In this document: positions 27,564 to 37,668 of the stretch, one piece after another
How the letters are laid out: the number at the start of each line of letters is the position of its first letter
Numbering within the stretch: position 1 is the first letter of the stretch
Assembly: GCA_016793095.1 (NCBI GenBank)
Contig: JAEUJQ010000092.1
Coordinates: 1-64,000, forward strand
Reading direction: 5' to 3'
DNA from: Myxococcaceae bacterium
GTDB taxonomy: Bacteria > Myxococcota > Myxococcia > Myxococcales > Myxococcaceae
DNA: 64,000 nucleotides
Notes under the pieces: generated by a model
Told to the model about the DNA's origin: nothing
What the model saw: only the letters and a program-made list of their open reading frames with translations
The model's database searches: none
Position numbers and translations under genes: made by a program

Positions 27564-28247
27564 ATGAGCAACCTCCACGTCTTGTTCGAGCTGCTCGAGG
27601 CGACGCTGGCCGATGGGCGCCTCTCGACCGAGGAGCGCCGGGCCCTGGGCGATGCGCTGGCGCGGGCGCCCTGGCGGGTCGATCAGCTCGCGGGCTTGCG
27701 CAACCAGGCCTTCGAGTTGCTCCGGGCGCGCGTCGATCCCGGCGCGGGGGCGCTGCTCGCCTGGCTCGACGGCGTCGTGCGCACCATCGACCAGGCCCGG
27801 CCGCCAGTGCCGCCGCGCACCGAGGTGTTCTTCAGCCCCGGTCCTGACTGCAAGGCAGCCATCATCGCGCTGCTCTCTTCCGCCCGGGCGAGCCTCGACG
27901 TGTGCGTCTTCACCATCTCGGACGACGACATCACCCGCGCGCTCCTCGACGCGCACCGCCGGCAGGTGGCCGTGCGCATCATCACCGACGACGACAAGCG
28001 CAACGACACCGGCAGCGACGTCGATCACCTCGCGCGGCAAGGAGTGCCCGTCAGGATCGATCGCACCGAGGCGCACATGCACCACAAGTTCGCCATCGCC
28101 GATGGCGCGCGGCTGCTCAACGGCAGCTTCAACTGGACCCGCTCCGCCAGCCGGGTGAACGAAGAGAACGTACTGGTGACCAGCGAGGGCACGGCGGTCG
28201 CGGCGTTCCGCGCAGAGTTCGACCGCCTGTGGGCGAGCCTCGGCTGA
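27564..28247 (+). CDS. PLD-like single-HKD nuclease/phospholipase domain protein
   Basis: 227 aa. Residues 1-80 are a helical region (ATLADGRLSTEERRALGDAL) that resembles tellurite-resistance TerB-like helices. Residues 85-227 are a PLDc_2 domain with one HKD motif (HMHHKFAIADG at about 171-181), followed by LNGSFNWTRSA and NEENVLV. One-HKD proteins such as Nuc and PLD6 act as dimers on nucleic acid or phospholipid. No signal peptide is seen, so it is probably cytosolic. The upstream 266 bp is shared with the divergent hydrolase. Confidence 0.88.
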   Translation: MSNLHVLFELLEATLADGRLSTEERRALGDALARAPWRVDQLAGLRNQAFELLRARVDPGAGALLAWLDGVVRTIDQARPPVPPRTEVFFSPGPDCKAAIIALLSSARASLDVCVFTISDDDITRALLDAHRRQVAVRIITDDDKRNDTGSDVDHLARQGVPVRIDRTEAHMHHKFAIADGARLLNGSFNWTRSASRVNEENVLVTSEGTAVAAFRAEFDRLWASLG

Positions 28248-28549
28248 CGTTCCCCTCTGCCGGTCCGCCACGCGCCAGATCCGGGCGTGCACCGCGTCAC
28301 GCCCACCGGGCCTGTTGGGGCGCGGCCCGATCACGCCCGCGAGGTCGATGTTCGAGGGCCACCAGCGTGGTGGCGACGGGCAACAGCCGCCAGGCCCAGC
28401 GCAGGGCCCGACCCGAGAGCGCCAGGGCGGCCTCGATGCGGCGCCGCTCCGACGTCTCGAGGCGCAGCGGGGCCCCGAACGCTTCGCGCTCACCGCCTTC
28501 TCGCGAAAGGCGTCTAGAGCGGGGCGATGAAGACGCTCGGAGACGCGCA
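28248..28549. other. 302-bp region without a supported gene
   Basis: GC-rich sequence after the PLD gene. A minus-strand frame contains ERRRIEAALALSGRALRWAW, which is protein-like but has no start and runs into stops elsewhere. No hairpin followed by T-run was found. Possibly the 5' part of the adjacent decayed gene or an unrelated remnant. Confidence 0.4.
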
Positions 28550-29139
28550 CCACGTTTCACGGGCCGCGCCTGGTGGGCCCTGAGGCCGTCGCGGCCGCGC
28601 TGGTGAAGTCCTTCGCGGAGGCCCGGGCCCCGCTCGCGGCGCTCCGCCGTGATGAACAGCCTGGCGACGCTGCAGGTACTGCTGCTGCCCTCCGGCGCGC
28701 CGACGGGAGTGGTGGCCGTCGAGGACGGCGTGGTGCTGGTGCGGGCGCTCGCCACCCCGAAGCCGCCCGGCTGGCTCGCCCATCGCGAAGGAGCACCTCG
28801 GCGTGCTGACCGTCGACGCGCCGCTCGTCCGGTTCGACACCGGCACCTGCCTCGCCGGCATGGGCGGCGGCGCCAGCGGGACGGGCGGAGGCATGGGCAC
28901 GGGCGGCGGCATGGGAGGGTCGGGCGGTGGCGCCGCGGGGGGCGGGCGCCGACCTGGAGTGGCGCGGCGCCGCCCAGGCCCGGCGGCGCTTCCTCGCGAA
29001 GCGGGCCGCGCGCCGGCTCCCGCTGCCGCTCGAGGCGGGGGCGTACGACGTCTTCTTCTCCCCGCCGGCCCCCGCGACCGGGCGTAACGTGGTGCGTCTG
29101 GCGAGGCTGGGCGCGACGTCGAAGAAGGGCCGGCGCTGA
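28550..29139 (+). pseudogene. Decayed gene with several frameshifts
   Basis: Four protein-like stretches succeed one another in different frames of the same strand: GPRLVGPEAVAAALVKSFAE (about 28560-28645), then a Val-rich stretch with VVAVEDGVVLVRALATPKPP (about 28655-28770), then KEHLGVLTVDAPLVRFDTG plus a Gly/Met-rich GTGGGMGTGGGMGG linker (about 28790-28950), then WRGAAQARRRFLAKRAARRL to a stop at 29139. Together they would make one protein of about 200 residues with at least three indels. I recognise no family. Confidence 0.5.
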
Positions 29140-29225
29140 TCGGCGGCTCTGTCCCCGGCGCCGTGGATCGCCACGCGTACCGGACTCCGGCCGGGACAGG
29201 GGGCGGAGACGGGAGGTCGGTCAGG

Positions 29226-30113
29226 TCACGCCTGAGCGGCGAGCACGCGTTTGTAGACCAGACGGCCGCGCTTCACCTCGGCCAGCGCGAGCACCTCGCC
29301 GGCCGGTCCCGTCACCCGGACGAGCGCGACGTCGGGCCGCGGCACCTCGACGACGCCACCGTGTCGAACGCGGTCGGCCTCGGCCGCGGTCGCCTTCACC
29401 TCGGGCAGGAACGCGAGCGCGTCTTCGAGCGACACCAGCCGGCCCGACGCCGCGGCGGGCCCCCGCTCGACCAGCTCGGCCAGCGGCACCGCCTTCGCGA
29501 GCGAGAACGGCCCGCTCTGGGTGCGCCGCAGCGCGATCAGGTGAGCGCCGCAGCCCAGGGCCTCGCCCAGCTCGGCCGCGAGCGTTCGCACGAAGAAGCC
29601 CTTGCTGCAGGCCACCGACAGCTTCAGCTCGTCGGACGAGAAGTCGTTGAGCGTGAGCGAGAAGACCGTCACCGCCCGCGCCTCGCGCTCGACCTCCTCA
29701 CCCGCGCGCGCCAGCTCGTAGAGCCGCTTCCCGTCCTTCTTGATGGCCGAGTACATCGGCGGGGTCTGCTGCTGCGGCCCCCGGAACCTGGCCAACACCT
29801 CCTCGAGGCGCTCGCGCGAGAGGGGCGGCACCGCGCGCGTCTCGAGCACCCTGCCCTCGGCGTCGAGCGTGTCGGTCGTGACGCCCAGCTTCACCGTCGC
29901 GTCGTAGGCCTTGTCGCCCTCGGTCAACACCTGCGCGACCCGGGTCGCGTCGCCGAGGCACAGCGGCAGCACCCCGGTCGCCATCGGGTCGAGCGTGCCG
30001 GTGTGCCCCGCCTTCTTCACGCCGAGCGCGCGGCGCACCACCTGCACCACGTCAGACGACGTCGGCCCCTTCGGCTTGTCCACCACCAACACGCCGTTCA
30101 CGGTCGCCGTCAC
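29226..30113 (-). CDS. truB: tRNA pseudouridine(55) synthase TruB
   Basis: 295 aa. It converts U55 of the T-loop to pseudouridine in nearly all elongator tRNAs. The catalytic Asp42 is in [12 protein letters not shown]; the flipping and substrate-binding motifs [16 protein letters not shown] and [18 protein letters not shown] are present, as is the C-terminal PUA-like region ([14 protein letters not shown]). The ATG at 30113 overlaps the rbfA stop by 4 bp (ATGA), indicating translational coupling at the end of the nusA operon. Confidence 0.97.
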   Translation of the reverse strand: MTATVNGVLVVDKPKGPTSSDVVQVVRRALGVKKAGHTGTLDPMATGVLPLCLGDATRVAQVLTEGDKAYDATVKLGVTTDTLDAEGRVLETRAVPPLSRERLEEVLARFRGPQQQTPPMYSAIKKDGKRLYELARAGEEVEREARAVTVFSLTLNDFSSDELKLSVACSKGFFVRTLAAELGEALGCGAHLIALRRTQSGPFSLAKAVPLAELVERGPAAASGRLVSLEDALAFLPEVKATAAEADRVRHGGVVEVPRPDVALVRVTGPAGEVLALAEVKRGRLVYKRVLAAQA

Positions 30114-30469
30114 CAGCCCTCTTTCGCCTTCACTTCCTTGATCAGCCGCTCGATCTTGTCCCCCTCTTCGAGTGAGCCGTCGAAGGTGAAGAAGACCTCG
30201 GGCGACACCCGCAGCTTCACCCGGCTGGTCACCTCGCGGCGCACGTAGCCCTTGGCGGCGTCGAGGCCCTGCTGGGTTCGGGCCTTCTCTTCCTCGCTGC
30301 CGATCATCGAGTAGTAGATGCGCGCCACCCGCAGATCCGGCGAGACCTTCACGCCAGTGATGGTGATGTAGCCGATGCGCGGGTCGTGAATGTCGCCCCG
30401 GGTCAGCATGTCGGCGACCGCGGCCTGGATCTCCTGACCCACCCGCTCCGGTCTGATCCTGGTGGCCAT
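30110..30469 (-). CDS. rbfA: Ribosome-binding factor A
   Basis: 119 aa KH-domain protein that assists 30S maturation at the 16S 5' helix. Typical features are [40 protein letters not shown] and [16 protein letters not shown]. The ATG at 30469 starts 4 bp after the DUF503 stop. An upstream in-frame ATG at 30547 would add 26 residues inside the previous gene and is not family-like. The stop overlaps truB. Confidence 0.96.
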   Translation of the reverse strand: MATRIRPERVGQEIQAAVADMLTRGDIHDPRIGYITITGVKVSPDLRVARIYYSMIGSEEEKARTQQGLDAAKGYVRREVTSRVKLRVSPEVFFTFDGSLEEGDKIERLIKEVKAKEGW

Positions 30470-30473
30470 CTCG

Positions 30474-31034
30474 TCACTCCTCGTCGCTGTCGTGCGACCG
30501 CTCCCACTCTCGCCGGTTCCTGAGGCTTCGCGCCAGCGCGCGGGCATCTTCGAGCGTGAGGTTCTGTGGAGCGGACGCCCGTGGGGCGCCCTGCTTGCGC
30601 GGTGAAGACGCCGTCGGAATCGGGGGCTGACGCGCGTGCCGGTCTTCCCAGTCGCCCAGGCCCTCGGCTTCGGCCAACGAGCGCTCGCCCCTCGGGATGC
30701 TCAGCGACGCGCCGTCGTCGTCCTCGTCGCGCGCGAACAGGTGATCTCCGAACGCGAGGATCTCCATCTCCCGGTGCGCCACCGGCGCCACGTAGATGTC
30801 CTCGATGTATTGGAGGATCTTGTCCATCATCTCGTTCACGTGGCGGCGCTCGTTGCCCACCACCGCGAGCGCGATGACGCCGCGCGTGTACACGTCGTTG
30901 TCTTCCACCTCGGCGACGGCCACGTTGAACTTGGCCTTCACCCGATCGGTGACCCGCCGCAGCACCTGCCGCTTGCCCTTCAGCGACCCCGCCGCGGGGA
31001 TGTCGATCGTCACTCGGGCGACGCAGACGAACAT
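30474..31034 (-). CDS. DUF503 (YlxP-like) protein with C-terminal extension
   Basis: 186 aa. Residues 1-95 are the DUF503/YlxP domain ([53 protein letters not shown]), a small fold often encoded between infB and rbfA in Gram-positives and myxobacteria and thought to associate with ribosome assembly. Residues 96-186 are an acidic and then Arg-rich extension not usual in the family. It sits between infB (54 bp) and rbfA (4 bp), so it is part of the same operon. The molecular role is unproven. Confidence 0.93.
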   Translation of the reverse strand: MFVCVARVTIDIPAAGSLKGKRQVLRRVTDRVKAKFNVAVAEVEDNDVYTRGVIALAVVGNERRHVNEMMDKILQYIEDIYVAPVAHREMEILAFGDHLFARDEDDDGASLSIPRGERSLAEAEGLGDWEDRHARQPPIPTASSPRKQGAPRASAPQNLTLEDARALARSLRNRREWERSHDSDEE

Positions 31035-31088
31035 GGGGAAGCTCCAGGCACGACCCAGCAGGGAAGACGACGGAGGCTCGCGTCAGGC

Positions 31089-33911
31089 TCAGCTGAGGCT
31101 GGGCCGCGTCTCCTCGATCTCGAAGGCCTCGATGACGTCACCCGGCTGCAGCTCGTTGAAGCCGTCGATGCCGATGCCGCACTCGAAGCCGCTGGCGACC
31201 TCCTTCACATCGTCCTTGAAGCGCCTGAGGCTCGCCACCTTGCCCTGGAAGATCTGCTTGTTCGCGCGGAACAACCGCAGGAACGCGTTGCGCTTGATGA
31301 CCCCGTCGAGCACCGCCGAGCCGGCGATGGTGCCCAGCTTCGGCACGTTGAAGAGGTTGCGCACCTCGGCCTTGCCGAGCTTCTTCTCGGTGCGAATCGG
31401 CTCGAGCAGGTCCTCCATGTTGCGCGTCACCGCGTCGAGCAGCTCGTAGATGATGCCGTAGGTCTCCCACTTCACGCCGAGGGTCTTGGCCGCGGCCTCG
31501 GCGCCCGACTCGGGGCGCGAGTTGAAGCCGAACACCATCGCTCCGAAGGCCGCCGCGTTGTTGATGTCGGTCTCGGTCATCATGCCGACGCCCTTCTGCA
31601 CGATGGTGACCTTCACCTTCTTCGTCGACAGCTTGTTCACGGCGTCGGCGACCGCCTCGAGCGAGCCCGAGACGTCGGCCTTGAGCACCAGCTTGAGCTC
31701 CTTCTGCTCGGCCACCTTCTGCTTGGCGAGCAGATCGTCCAGCGTCTCGCGCGACGTCTTGCCGGCCTCGGCCTGGCGGGCCTTCAAGATGCGGTGATCG
31801 GCGATCTGCTTGGCGGCCTTCTCGTCGGCGACGATGTTGAAGACGTCGCCGGCCGTCGGTACGCCCGACAACCCGATAACCTCGGCGGAGTAGCCGGGCA
31901 TCACCTCGTCGATGGTGGCGCCGCGGTCGTTCACCATCATGCGCACGCGGCCGAAGTGAATGCCCGAGACCAGCGCGTCGCCCTTCTTCAGCGTGCCTTC
32001 CTGCACGAGCACGGTGGCGATGGGGCCGCGGCCCTTTTCGAGCCGCGCCTCGAGCACGATGCCCTGCGCGGGCCGGCCGGCGTTGGACTTGAGCTCGAGC
32101 ACCTCGGCCTGCAGCGAGATGTTCTCGAGCAGCAGATCCAGGCCCTGCTTCGTCTTGGCCGACACGGGCACCATGATGACCTCGCCGCCCCAGTCTTCGG
32201 ACAGCAGGCCGGCGTCGGCGAGATCCTTCTTCACGCGATCGACGTTGGCGCCGGGCAGGTCCATCTTGTTGATGGCGACGACGATGGGCACCTCGGCCTT
32301 CTGGGCATGCGAGATGGCTTCCTTCGTCTGCGGCATCACGCCGTCATCGGCGGCCACCACCAGCACCACCACGTCGGTGACGTTGGCGCCGCGCGCGCGC
32401 ATGGCCGAGAAGGCCTCGTGGCCGGGCGTGTCGAGGAAGGTGACGTCACCCTGCGAAGACTTCACCGTGTAGGCGCCGACGTGCTGGGTGATGCCGCCCT
32501 CTTCGCCCGAGGCGACGTTGGCCTGGCGAATCGCGTCGAGCAGAGAGGTCTTGCCGTGGTCCACGTGGCCCATCACCGTCACCACCGGCGGCCGGGTGGT
32601 GAAGTCTTCGGGCTTCTCTTCCACCTTGGGCAGGAAGTCCTCGACCTCGAAGCCCACCTTCTTCACCGCCCAGCCGAAGTCGGTGGCGAGGATGCCGGCG
32701 GTGTCAGGGTCGATGGTGTGGTTGGCGGTGGCCATCTTCCCGCCCGCCATCAGCTTCTTGATGATGTCGGTCGTCTTGACGCCCATGCGCTGCGAGAGCT
32801 CGCTGACGGTGATGCCGTCCTGCACCTTGATGACCTTCTTCTCTTCGGCCATCTGGGTGATGAGCGTCTTCTGGCCCTTCTTGGTGGGCTTCTTCTTCTT
32901 GCCGCGCACCGGAATCGCGGTGCGGCCGAAGATGATCTCGCGGATGTCGGTGGTGCTCGTCGTCTCCTTGTCCTTCTCGCGGCGCCCGGTGCCACGTCCG
33001 GCGCGCTCCTTCTCGCGCGCGGTGGCCTCCTTGGAGCCGGGCGGGAACTGGTTGGGGACGACGCGGAACACCTTCTCGTCGCCTGCCGTCACCTTGCGGC
33101 CGGGCGCCATCGGGTAGCGGCTGGCGCTGGGCTGGGTGGGGGTGACGCGCTTGACGGCGATGAGCGGCCGGCTGACCACGACGGCCTGGGTCGCGGTGGG
33201 CACGGCCGGCCGGGGCGGGAGCGCTGGCGTGGTGGGACCGGTGGCGGTCGCCCCCGCTGGAATCGCCGGGCGCACGGTGACGCCAGGTCGCGGAGCCGAC
33301 GGGCGAGCCGTCACGGAGACCCCGGTCCGCACCATGGGCGGCACCGCAGGTCGAACGCCCGGCGCCGAGGCGCGGGGTGCGGGCGCGGGCGCAGTCGCAA
33401 TGACGGCGGCGGCCACCGGTACGGGCGCAGGAACGGGCGCCGGGGGAGCGACCGCCGGGCTCGTGACCTGGGGCGGCAAGGCGGTCGCGACCGGCGTGTG
33501 CGAATCGGCAGGCACGTTCACGACCTCGGGGCTCGTGGGGGGCTCGACGGCGACGGCCGCGACCGGCGCGACAGGCGCCTCGACCGGCGGCGGTGGCGGT
33601 GGCGCGACGACGGGAGGCGCCGGCTTGTGCACCTCGGACGCGAGCATGGTGGTCGTCTGCACGGCCTCGCCCACGCGGCGGCGAACCACCACGCCCTTGG
33701 GCGCGACCGCTGGCGGCGGCGCCTTCGGCTTGAGCTTGTCCACCACCTTCTTCACCGCCTCGGCGGCGAGGTCGTCTTCGAGCGACGACGAGTGAGACTT
33801 CACGTCGTAGCCGAGCGACGCGAGGGTCGAGACCATGGCCTTGTTGTCCAGCTCGATGCCGTGGTGGTCCTTCAGCTCTTTGGCAATTTCATGAACGCGC
33901 TTCTTCGACAT
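31089..33911 (-). CDS. infB: Translation initiation factor IF-2
   Basis: 940 aa. The N-terminus ([16 protein letters not shown]) matches the myxobacterial IF-2N domain and is followed by about 250 residues of Ala/Pro/Val-rich linker. A second IF-2N-like domain lies at about 355-410. The GTPase domain has G1 GHVDHGKT (448-455), G3 DTPGHEAF and G4 NKMD, followed by domains II-IV to a typical end EAFEIEETR. It recruits fMet-tRNA to the 30S subunit. It lies 206 bp downstream of rnpM in the nusA operon; a Pro/Ala linker of this length is typical of the group. Confidence 0.98.
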   Translation of the reverse strand: MSKKRVHEIAKELKDHHGIELDNKAMVSTLASLGYDVKSHSSSLEDDLAAEAVKKVVDKLKPKAPPPAVAPKGVVVRRRVGEAVQTTTMLASEVHKPAPPVVAPPPPPPVEAPVAPVAAVAVEPPTSPEVVNVPADSHTPVATALPPQVTSPAVAPPAPVPAPVPVAAAVIATAPAPAPRASAPGVRPAVPPMVRTGVSVTARPSAPRPGVTVRPAIPAGATATGPTTPALPPRPAVPTATQAVVVSRPLIAVKRVTPTQPSASRYPMAPGRKVTAGDEKVFRVVPNQFPPGSKEATAREKERAGRGTGRREKDKETTSTTDIREIIFGRTAIPVRGKKKKPTKKGQKTLITQMAEEKKVIKVQDGITVSELSQRMGVKTTDIIKKLMAGGKMATANHTIDPDTAGILATDFGWAVKKVGFEVEDFLPKVEEKPEDFTTRPPVVTVMGHVDHGKTSLLDAIRQANVASGEEGGITQHVGAYTVKSSQGDVTFLDTPGHEAFSAMRARGANVTDVVVLVVAADDGVMPQTKEAISHAQKAEVPIVVAINKMDLPGANVDRVKKDLADAGLLSEDWGGEVIMVPVSAKTKQGLDLLLENISLQAEVLELKSNAGRPAQGIVLEARLEKGRGPIATVLVQEGTLKKGDALVSGIHFGRVRMMVNDRGATIDEVMPGYSAEVIGLSGVPTAGDVFNIVADEKAAKQIADHRILKARQAEAGKTSRETLDDLLAKQKVAEQKELKLVLKADVSGSLEAVADAVNKLSTKKVKVTIVQKGVGMMTETDINNAAAFGAMVFGFNSRPESGAEAAAKTLGVKWETYGIIYELLDAVTRNMEDLLEPIRTEKKLGKAEVRNLFNVPKLGTIAGSAVLDGVIKRNAFLRLFRANKQIFQGKVASLRRFKDDVKEVASGFECGIGIDGFNELQPGDVIEAFEIEETRPSLS

Positions 33912-34117
33912 TGGCGCCCCCGTACTTCAGAACCCTGTGGGTTGAAAGCGTTGCCCACCGGGTGGTGGGTGAATCTGTGAACTGTTCGTCGCGCGCCCCG
34001 GTCGGGCGTGCGGCGCTCGCTGCGAACCTGTTGTCCGTCGTGACGCTGCGCCCTGCTGGGGCGAGGCGGCTGGGACGGCCGATGACGATGCTGCTGCTCC
34101 GACTTCGTCGCTGTGCT

Positions 34118-34390
34118 TCAGGTCCGCAGGGCTTCCTCCAGGTCGTTCACCACCAGCTCGATGGACTGCTTGAAGGCCCGCTGGAAGGCCTTCTTCTTCA
34201 CGGCTGCCTTCAAGCAGCCCGGACCACAGAGGTATGCCCCCCTGCCAGGGGCAGTCTGTGCCGTGTCTTTCACCGGCTGGCGCCGCTCGTCCAGCACCAG
34301 CCGATGGAGCAGCCGCTTGGGCTGCTTCTTTCCGCACCCGAGGCAGGTTCGAACCGGCCCCGGCCTTTCGTCAGTCGATACCACGTTCAC
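34118..34390 (-). CDS. rnpM: YlxR/DUF448 RNA-binding protein (RnpM)
   Basis: 90 aa. The conserved N-terminal RTCLGCGKKQPKRLLHRLV motif and GRGAYLCGPGCLKAAVKK with paired cysteines identify the YlxR family, always encoded between nusA and infB. In Bacillus it modulates RNase P and binds RNA. The start ATG at 34390 lies 61 bp after the nusA stop. The 206 bp to infB contains no further gene. Confidence 0.94.
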   Translation of the reverse strand: MNVVSTDERPGPVRTCLGCGKKQPKRLLHRLVLDERRQPVKDTAQTAPGRGAYLCGPGCLKAAVKKKAFQRAFKQSIELVVNDLEEALRT

Positions 34391-34451
34391 CAGACGGCCC
34401 GGCTCCGGGCGACCGACCGGCCTCCGCCGATCGGAGAGGAGCCGGACTGAA

Positions 34452-36122
34452 TCAGGCCAGCACGCCCGCTTCGGGTGGCTTGCCCTTGAGCGCGTCGAGC
34501 TCGGCGCGCTTCTTGGCCTCTTCCTGCAGGTAGCGCTCGGCGGCGCTCTTCACCTGGCGGGCCTTCTTGATGCCGATGCCGGCCACGTTGCCCAGGCGCG
34601 TGAGGTCGGCCTCCTTCACCACGTCTTCGACCGTGTTGTAGCCAGACAGCTTGAAGGCCCCGAGGTTCGAGCTGCCGATGCCCGTCACGCGAATGAGCCG
34701 CTCGTCCTGGCTCAGCTCGTCCGGGTGCTTGCGCTGCTCCTCGAGGCGGCGGGCCTCGCGCTCGCGCTCGAGCTGCTCGAGCTCGATGGAGTCGTTCACC
34801 ATGCGCGACTTCGCGGTCTCCTGCATCGCGGGGATCCGGGCGGCGTCGAGGCCGGGGATCTGCGCCAGCACCTCGGGGTTCGCGTCGGCCACGTCCTTCG
34901 CCATGCGGAACCCGTGCGCGTACAGCGTCTCGACGAGCATCTCGGACACGCCCGGCAGTGAGCCGAGCGAGCGGCTGGCGAACTCGCGCATCTCCTTCAC
35001 GCGGCTCTCCGAGTTGATGTCGAGCTTCCACCCGGTCAGCTGCCACGCCAGCCGCACGTTCTGGCCCGAGCGGCCGATCGCGAGCGAGAGCTGGTCGTCG
35101 GGCACGATGATCTCCATCGCGTGGTTCGCCTCGTCGATGATCACGCGGCTCACCTCGGCGGGCGCCAGGGCGGCGCAGACGAAGCGCGCTGGATCCTCGT
35201 CGAACTCCACGATGTCGATCTTCTCGCCGCGGAGCTCCTGAACGACCGCCTGCACGCGGCTGCCCTTGATGCCGACGCAGGCGCCGACCGGGTCGACGTC
35301 GCCGTCGCGGCTCGACACGGCGATCTTCGAGCGCCGGCCAGGCTCGCGGGCGGCGGCCTCGATCACCACGATGCCCTCGGCGATCTCGGGCACCTCCATC
35401 TCGAAGAGCTTGGTGAGGAGGTTCACCGAGGCGCGCGAGAGGATGATCTGCGGGCCCTTCGCCTCGCGGAGCACGTCGAGCACGAAGGCCTGCACGCGAT
35501 CGCCCGGGCGGTACACCTCACGGGGCACCTGCTCGCGCACCGGCAGCACGGCCTCGGCGCGCCCGAGATCGACGATCAGGTTGCCGCGCTCGAGCCGCCG
35601 GGCGATGCCGGTGACGATCTCGCCCTTGCGATCCTTGTACTCGTTGAAGACGTTCTCGCGCTCGACGTCGCGCGTGCGCTGCAGCAGCACCTGCTTGGCC
35701 GTCTGCGCGGCGATGCGGCCGAAGCCGCGCCGGAAGGTCTTGAGCCCGAGAATGTCGCCGTACTGCTCGTCCTGCGCCTTGGCCTCGGCGGCGTCTTCGT
35801 CACGGTAGAAGATCTGGAAGACGAGCTCGTCGCCGGGCTGCACCTCCATGCCCCGCGACTGCGCCTGATCGGTGGTGATCTGGTTCACCGCCTGGATCGG
35901 GTCTTCGATCACCTGCACGACCTGAATGGCCTGGAAGATCTCGACGACGCCCTTCTCGGGCTCGAACTTCGCCTCGAGGTTGCGGTCCTGGCCGAAGTGC
36001 TTCTTGGCGGCCGTCTTCATCGCGTCTTCGAGCGTGGCGACCAGGACGGCCTTGTCGATGCCCTTGTCCTTGGCGACCTGGGTGAGCACGTCATCGAGGC
36101 GGAGCGAACCAGCGGGAGTCAT
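34452..36122 (-). CDS. nusA: Transcription termination/antitermination protein NusA
   Basis: 556 aa. An N-terminal RNA-polymerase-binding domain is followed by the S1 domain ([21 protein letters not shown]), two KH domains ([21 protein letters not shown] and the [20 protein letters not shown] motif) and C-terminal helix-hairpin-helix repeats ([17 protein letters not shown]). It controls pausing, Rho and hairpin-dependent termination. It lies 70 bp after rimP. Length is typical of long proteobacterial NusA. Confidence 0.98.
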   Translation of the reverse strand: MTPAGSLRLDDVLTQVAKDKGIDKAVLVATLEDAMKTAAKKHFGQDRNLEAKFEPEKGVVEIFQAIQVVQVIEDPIQAVNQITTDQAQSRGMEVQPGDELVFQIFYRDEDAAEAKAQDEQYGDILGLKTFRRGFGRIAAQTAKQVLLQRTRDVERENVFNEYKDRKGEIVTGIARRLERGNLIVDLGRAEAVLPVREQVPREVYRPGDRVQAFVLDVLREAKGPQIILSRASVNLLTKLFEMEVPEIAEGIVVIEAAAREPGRRSKIAVSSRDGDVDPVGACVGIKGSRVQAVVQELRGEKIDIVEFDEDPARFVCAALAPAEVSRVIIDEANHAMEIIVPDDQLSLAIGRSGQNVRLAWQLTGWKLDINSESRVKEMREFASRSLGSLPGVSEMLVETLYAHGFRMAKDVADANPEVLAQIPGLDAARIPAMQETAKSRMVNDSIELEQLEREREARRLEEQRKHPDELSQDERLIRVTGIGSSNLGAFKLSGYNTVEDVVKEADLTRLGNVAGIGIKKARQVKSAAERYLQEEAKKRAELDALKGKPPEAGVLA

Positions 36123-36192
36123 CGTGTACCTTCCTTGTCCACGGCCACCGTCGCGATGGCCTGTATGTGCACTGCAGTGACGGCGAGTACGG

Positions 36193-36678
36193 CTACTTCG
36201 TGAACTCGAACTCGAGGTTGGCCTTCGCCACGTCCTTCAAGGCGATGGTGAAGGTGCCTGCGCCCTCGACCTCGACGGCGATGGCGTCTGCCGACGCGCT
36301 CTTGAGCGCTCCGAGGAAGTTCTTCCGCGGCGGCTCGCCCAGCGGGCCGAAGGTCTTGACGCGCACCTTCTGCCCCAGCGCCTTCTGGAAGTGCTCGGGC
36401 TTCTTCAGCGGGCGGTTGAGGCCGGGGCTCGACACCTCGAGGGAGTACGCCTGGGTGATGAAGTCCTCGACGTCGAGGGCGGTGTCGACGGCGGCGCTCG
36501 CCTTCTGGCACTCGTCCACGCCGACCCCGCCGCCCGGGTTGTCGATGAAGAGCCGCAGGATCCACTCGTTGTGCTCGCGCACGAACTCGACGTCGAGCAG
36601 CTCGAGGCCCTCGGCAGCAATGAGCGGCTCACACACCTGCCGGGCGCGCTCCTCGACGCTGTGGCTCTGCGAACCCAC
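36193..36678 (-). CDS. rimP: Ribosome maturation factor RimP
   Basis: 161 aa from a GTG at 36678. The frame also reaches an ATG at 36720, but that ATG lies inside a perfect hairpin and has no ribosome-binding site, whereas gaaggggg precedes the GTG at normal spacing. RimP features are LDVEFVREHNEWILRLFIDN, VEDFITQAYSLEVSSPGLNR and a C-terminal SH3-like part (TIALKDVAKANLEFEF). It assists 30S assembly and is the first gene of the nusA-infB cluster. Confidence 0.92.
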   Translation of the reverse strand: MGSQSHSVEERARQVCEPLIAAEGLELLDVEFVREHNEWILRLFIDNPGGGVGVDECQKASAAVDTALDVEDFITQAYSLEVSSPGLNRPLKKPEHFQKALGQKVRVKTFGPLGEPPRKNFLGALKSASADAIAVEVEGAGTFTIALKDVAKANLEFEFTK

Positions 36679-36699
36679 GACACGACCCCCTTCAAACGC

Positions 36700-36723
36700 A
36701 AAGTGGGCCAACCGGCCCACTTT
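36700..36723. promoter_or_regulatory. Perfect 10-bp hairpin in the rimP leader
   Basis: AAAGTGGGCC and GGCCCACTTT flank a 4-nt loop, just upstream of the probable rimP ribosome-binding site and between divergently oriented rimP and the nitrilase gene. Placement suggests an operator or a leader RNA structure controlling the nusA-infB operon, which is autoregulated in other bacteria. No U-run follows in either direction, so a simple terminator is unlikely. Confidence 0.6.
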
Positions 36724-36812
36724 CGAAGACGACCCAAAAGTGACGGCGGCCTCCTACGACACAAGCCGGGGGCCTGTAAACCGGCGGCGCGAGACTGAGG
36801 TAAGCAGCCGTC

Positions 36813-37616
36813 ATGACTCTGCTCGCAGCCGTCCAGATGACCAGTGGGGCCGACAAGGCCGAGAACCTGTCGAAGGCCACGGCCCTGATCCGCAAGGCGG
36901 CCCGGCGCGGGGCCCAGCTCATCGGCCTGCCCGAGAACTTCGCGTGGATGGGCCCGGAGCCGGAACGCGACGCGAACGCCGAGGCGCTCGACGGCCCGAC
37001 GTTGACGGCGATGAGCGCGCTGGCGAAGGAGTTCGGCGTCACCCTGCTCGCCGGCTCCGTGCTCGAGGCCGGAGCGCCGGGCGGCCGGCTCTACAACACC
37101 TCAGTGCTCTTCGGCCCCGACGGTGCGCGCCTTGCGGCCTACCGCAAGATGCACCTGTTCGACGTCGAGGTCGGCGATGGCCAGACGTACAAGGAGTCCG
37201 CGGCGGTCGCTCCCGGCACCGAGGTGGTGGTGGCGACGACGGCCCTGGGCAAGGTGGGGCTGTCAGTCTGCTACGACCTGCGGTTCCCCGAGCTCTACCG
37301 TCGGCACGCGGAGGCCGGGGCGGTGCTGCTGACGGTGCCGGCGGCCTTCACCCTGGCGACCGGGAAGGACCATTGGGAGGTGCTGCTGCGAGCGCGCGCC
37401 ATCGAGAACCAGGCCTACGTCATGGCGCCCGCGCAGCAGGGCCGACACCCGAAGGATCGCCTGACGTGGGGCCACGCCATGATCGTCGATCCCTGGGGCC
37501 TGGTGACGGCGCGCGCGAGTGAAGGAGAAGGCCTCGCCATGGCGGAGCTCGACGACGCGCTGCTGAGCAGGGTGCGGCGCAACCTGCCGGCGTTGCAGCA
37601 CCGGCGGCTCGTGTGA
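36813..37616 (+). CDS. Carbon-nitrogen hydrolase, Nit family
   Basis: 267 aa. The catalytic triad is Glu41 (GLPENFAW), Lys112 (AYRKMHLFD) and Cys153 (SVCYDLRFPELYR). Motifs and length match the Nit1/deaminated-glutathione amidase and omega-amidase branch of the nitrilase superfamily, cytosolic repair amidases that hydrolyse amide side products. The ATG at 36813 starts MTLLAAVQMTSG, family-typical. Divergent from rimP. The exact substrate is inferred from the subfamily only. Confidence 0.92.
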   Translation: MTLLAAVQMTSGADKAENLSKATALIRKAARRGAQLIGLPENFAWMGPEPERDANAEALDGPTLTAMSALAKEFGVTLLAGSVLEAGAPGGRLYNTSVLFGPDGARLAAYRKMHLFDVEVGDGQTYKESAAVAPGTEVVVATTALGKVGLSVCYDLRFPELYRRHAEAGAVLLTVPAAFTLATGKDHWEVLLRARAIENQAYVMAPAQQGRHPKDRLTWGHAMIVDPWGLVTARASEGEGLAMAELDDALLSRVRRNLPALQHRRLV

Positions 37617-37668
37617 GGGTACGTCGAGGAGCTCGATGAAAGAGCGATGCCACGCGCGTGCTGCGGGC

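Noticed and set aside
27564-28247. PLD-like nuclease plus macrodomain plus NTase fragment as an anti-phage defence island
   Set aside because: The genes are scattered in separate units among housekeeping and surface genes, with no integrase, restriction or sensor partner nearby.
29140-29225. GC-rich inverted repeat downstream of truB as a terminator
   Set aside because: Only an imperfect stem with a bulge and no T-run; not better than chance in this composition.
30636-33980. 1114-codon open frame on the plus strand opposite infB, DUF503 and rbfA
   Set aside because: It is antisense to well-conserved genes and its composition (His/Leu/Gly/Arg-rich without motifs) is typical of shadow frames in high-GC DNA.
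36679-36720. ATG start of rimP at 36720
   Set aside because: Lies within a perfect hairpin without a ribosome-binding site; the GTG at 36678 fits the family and has one.
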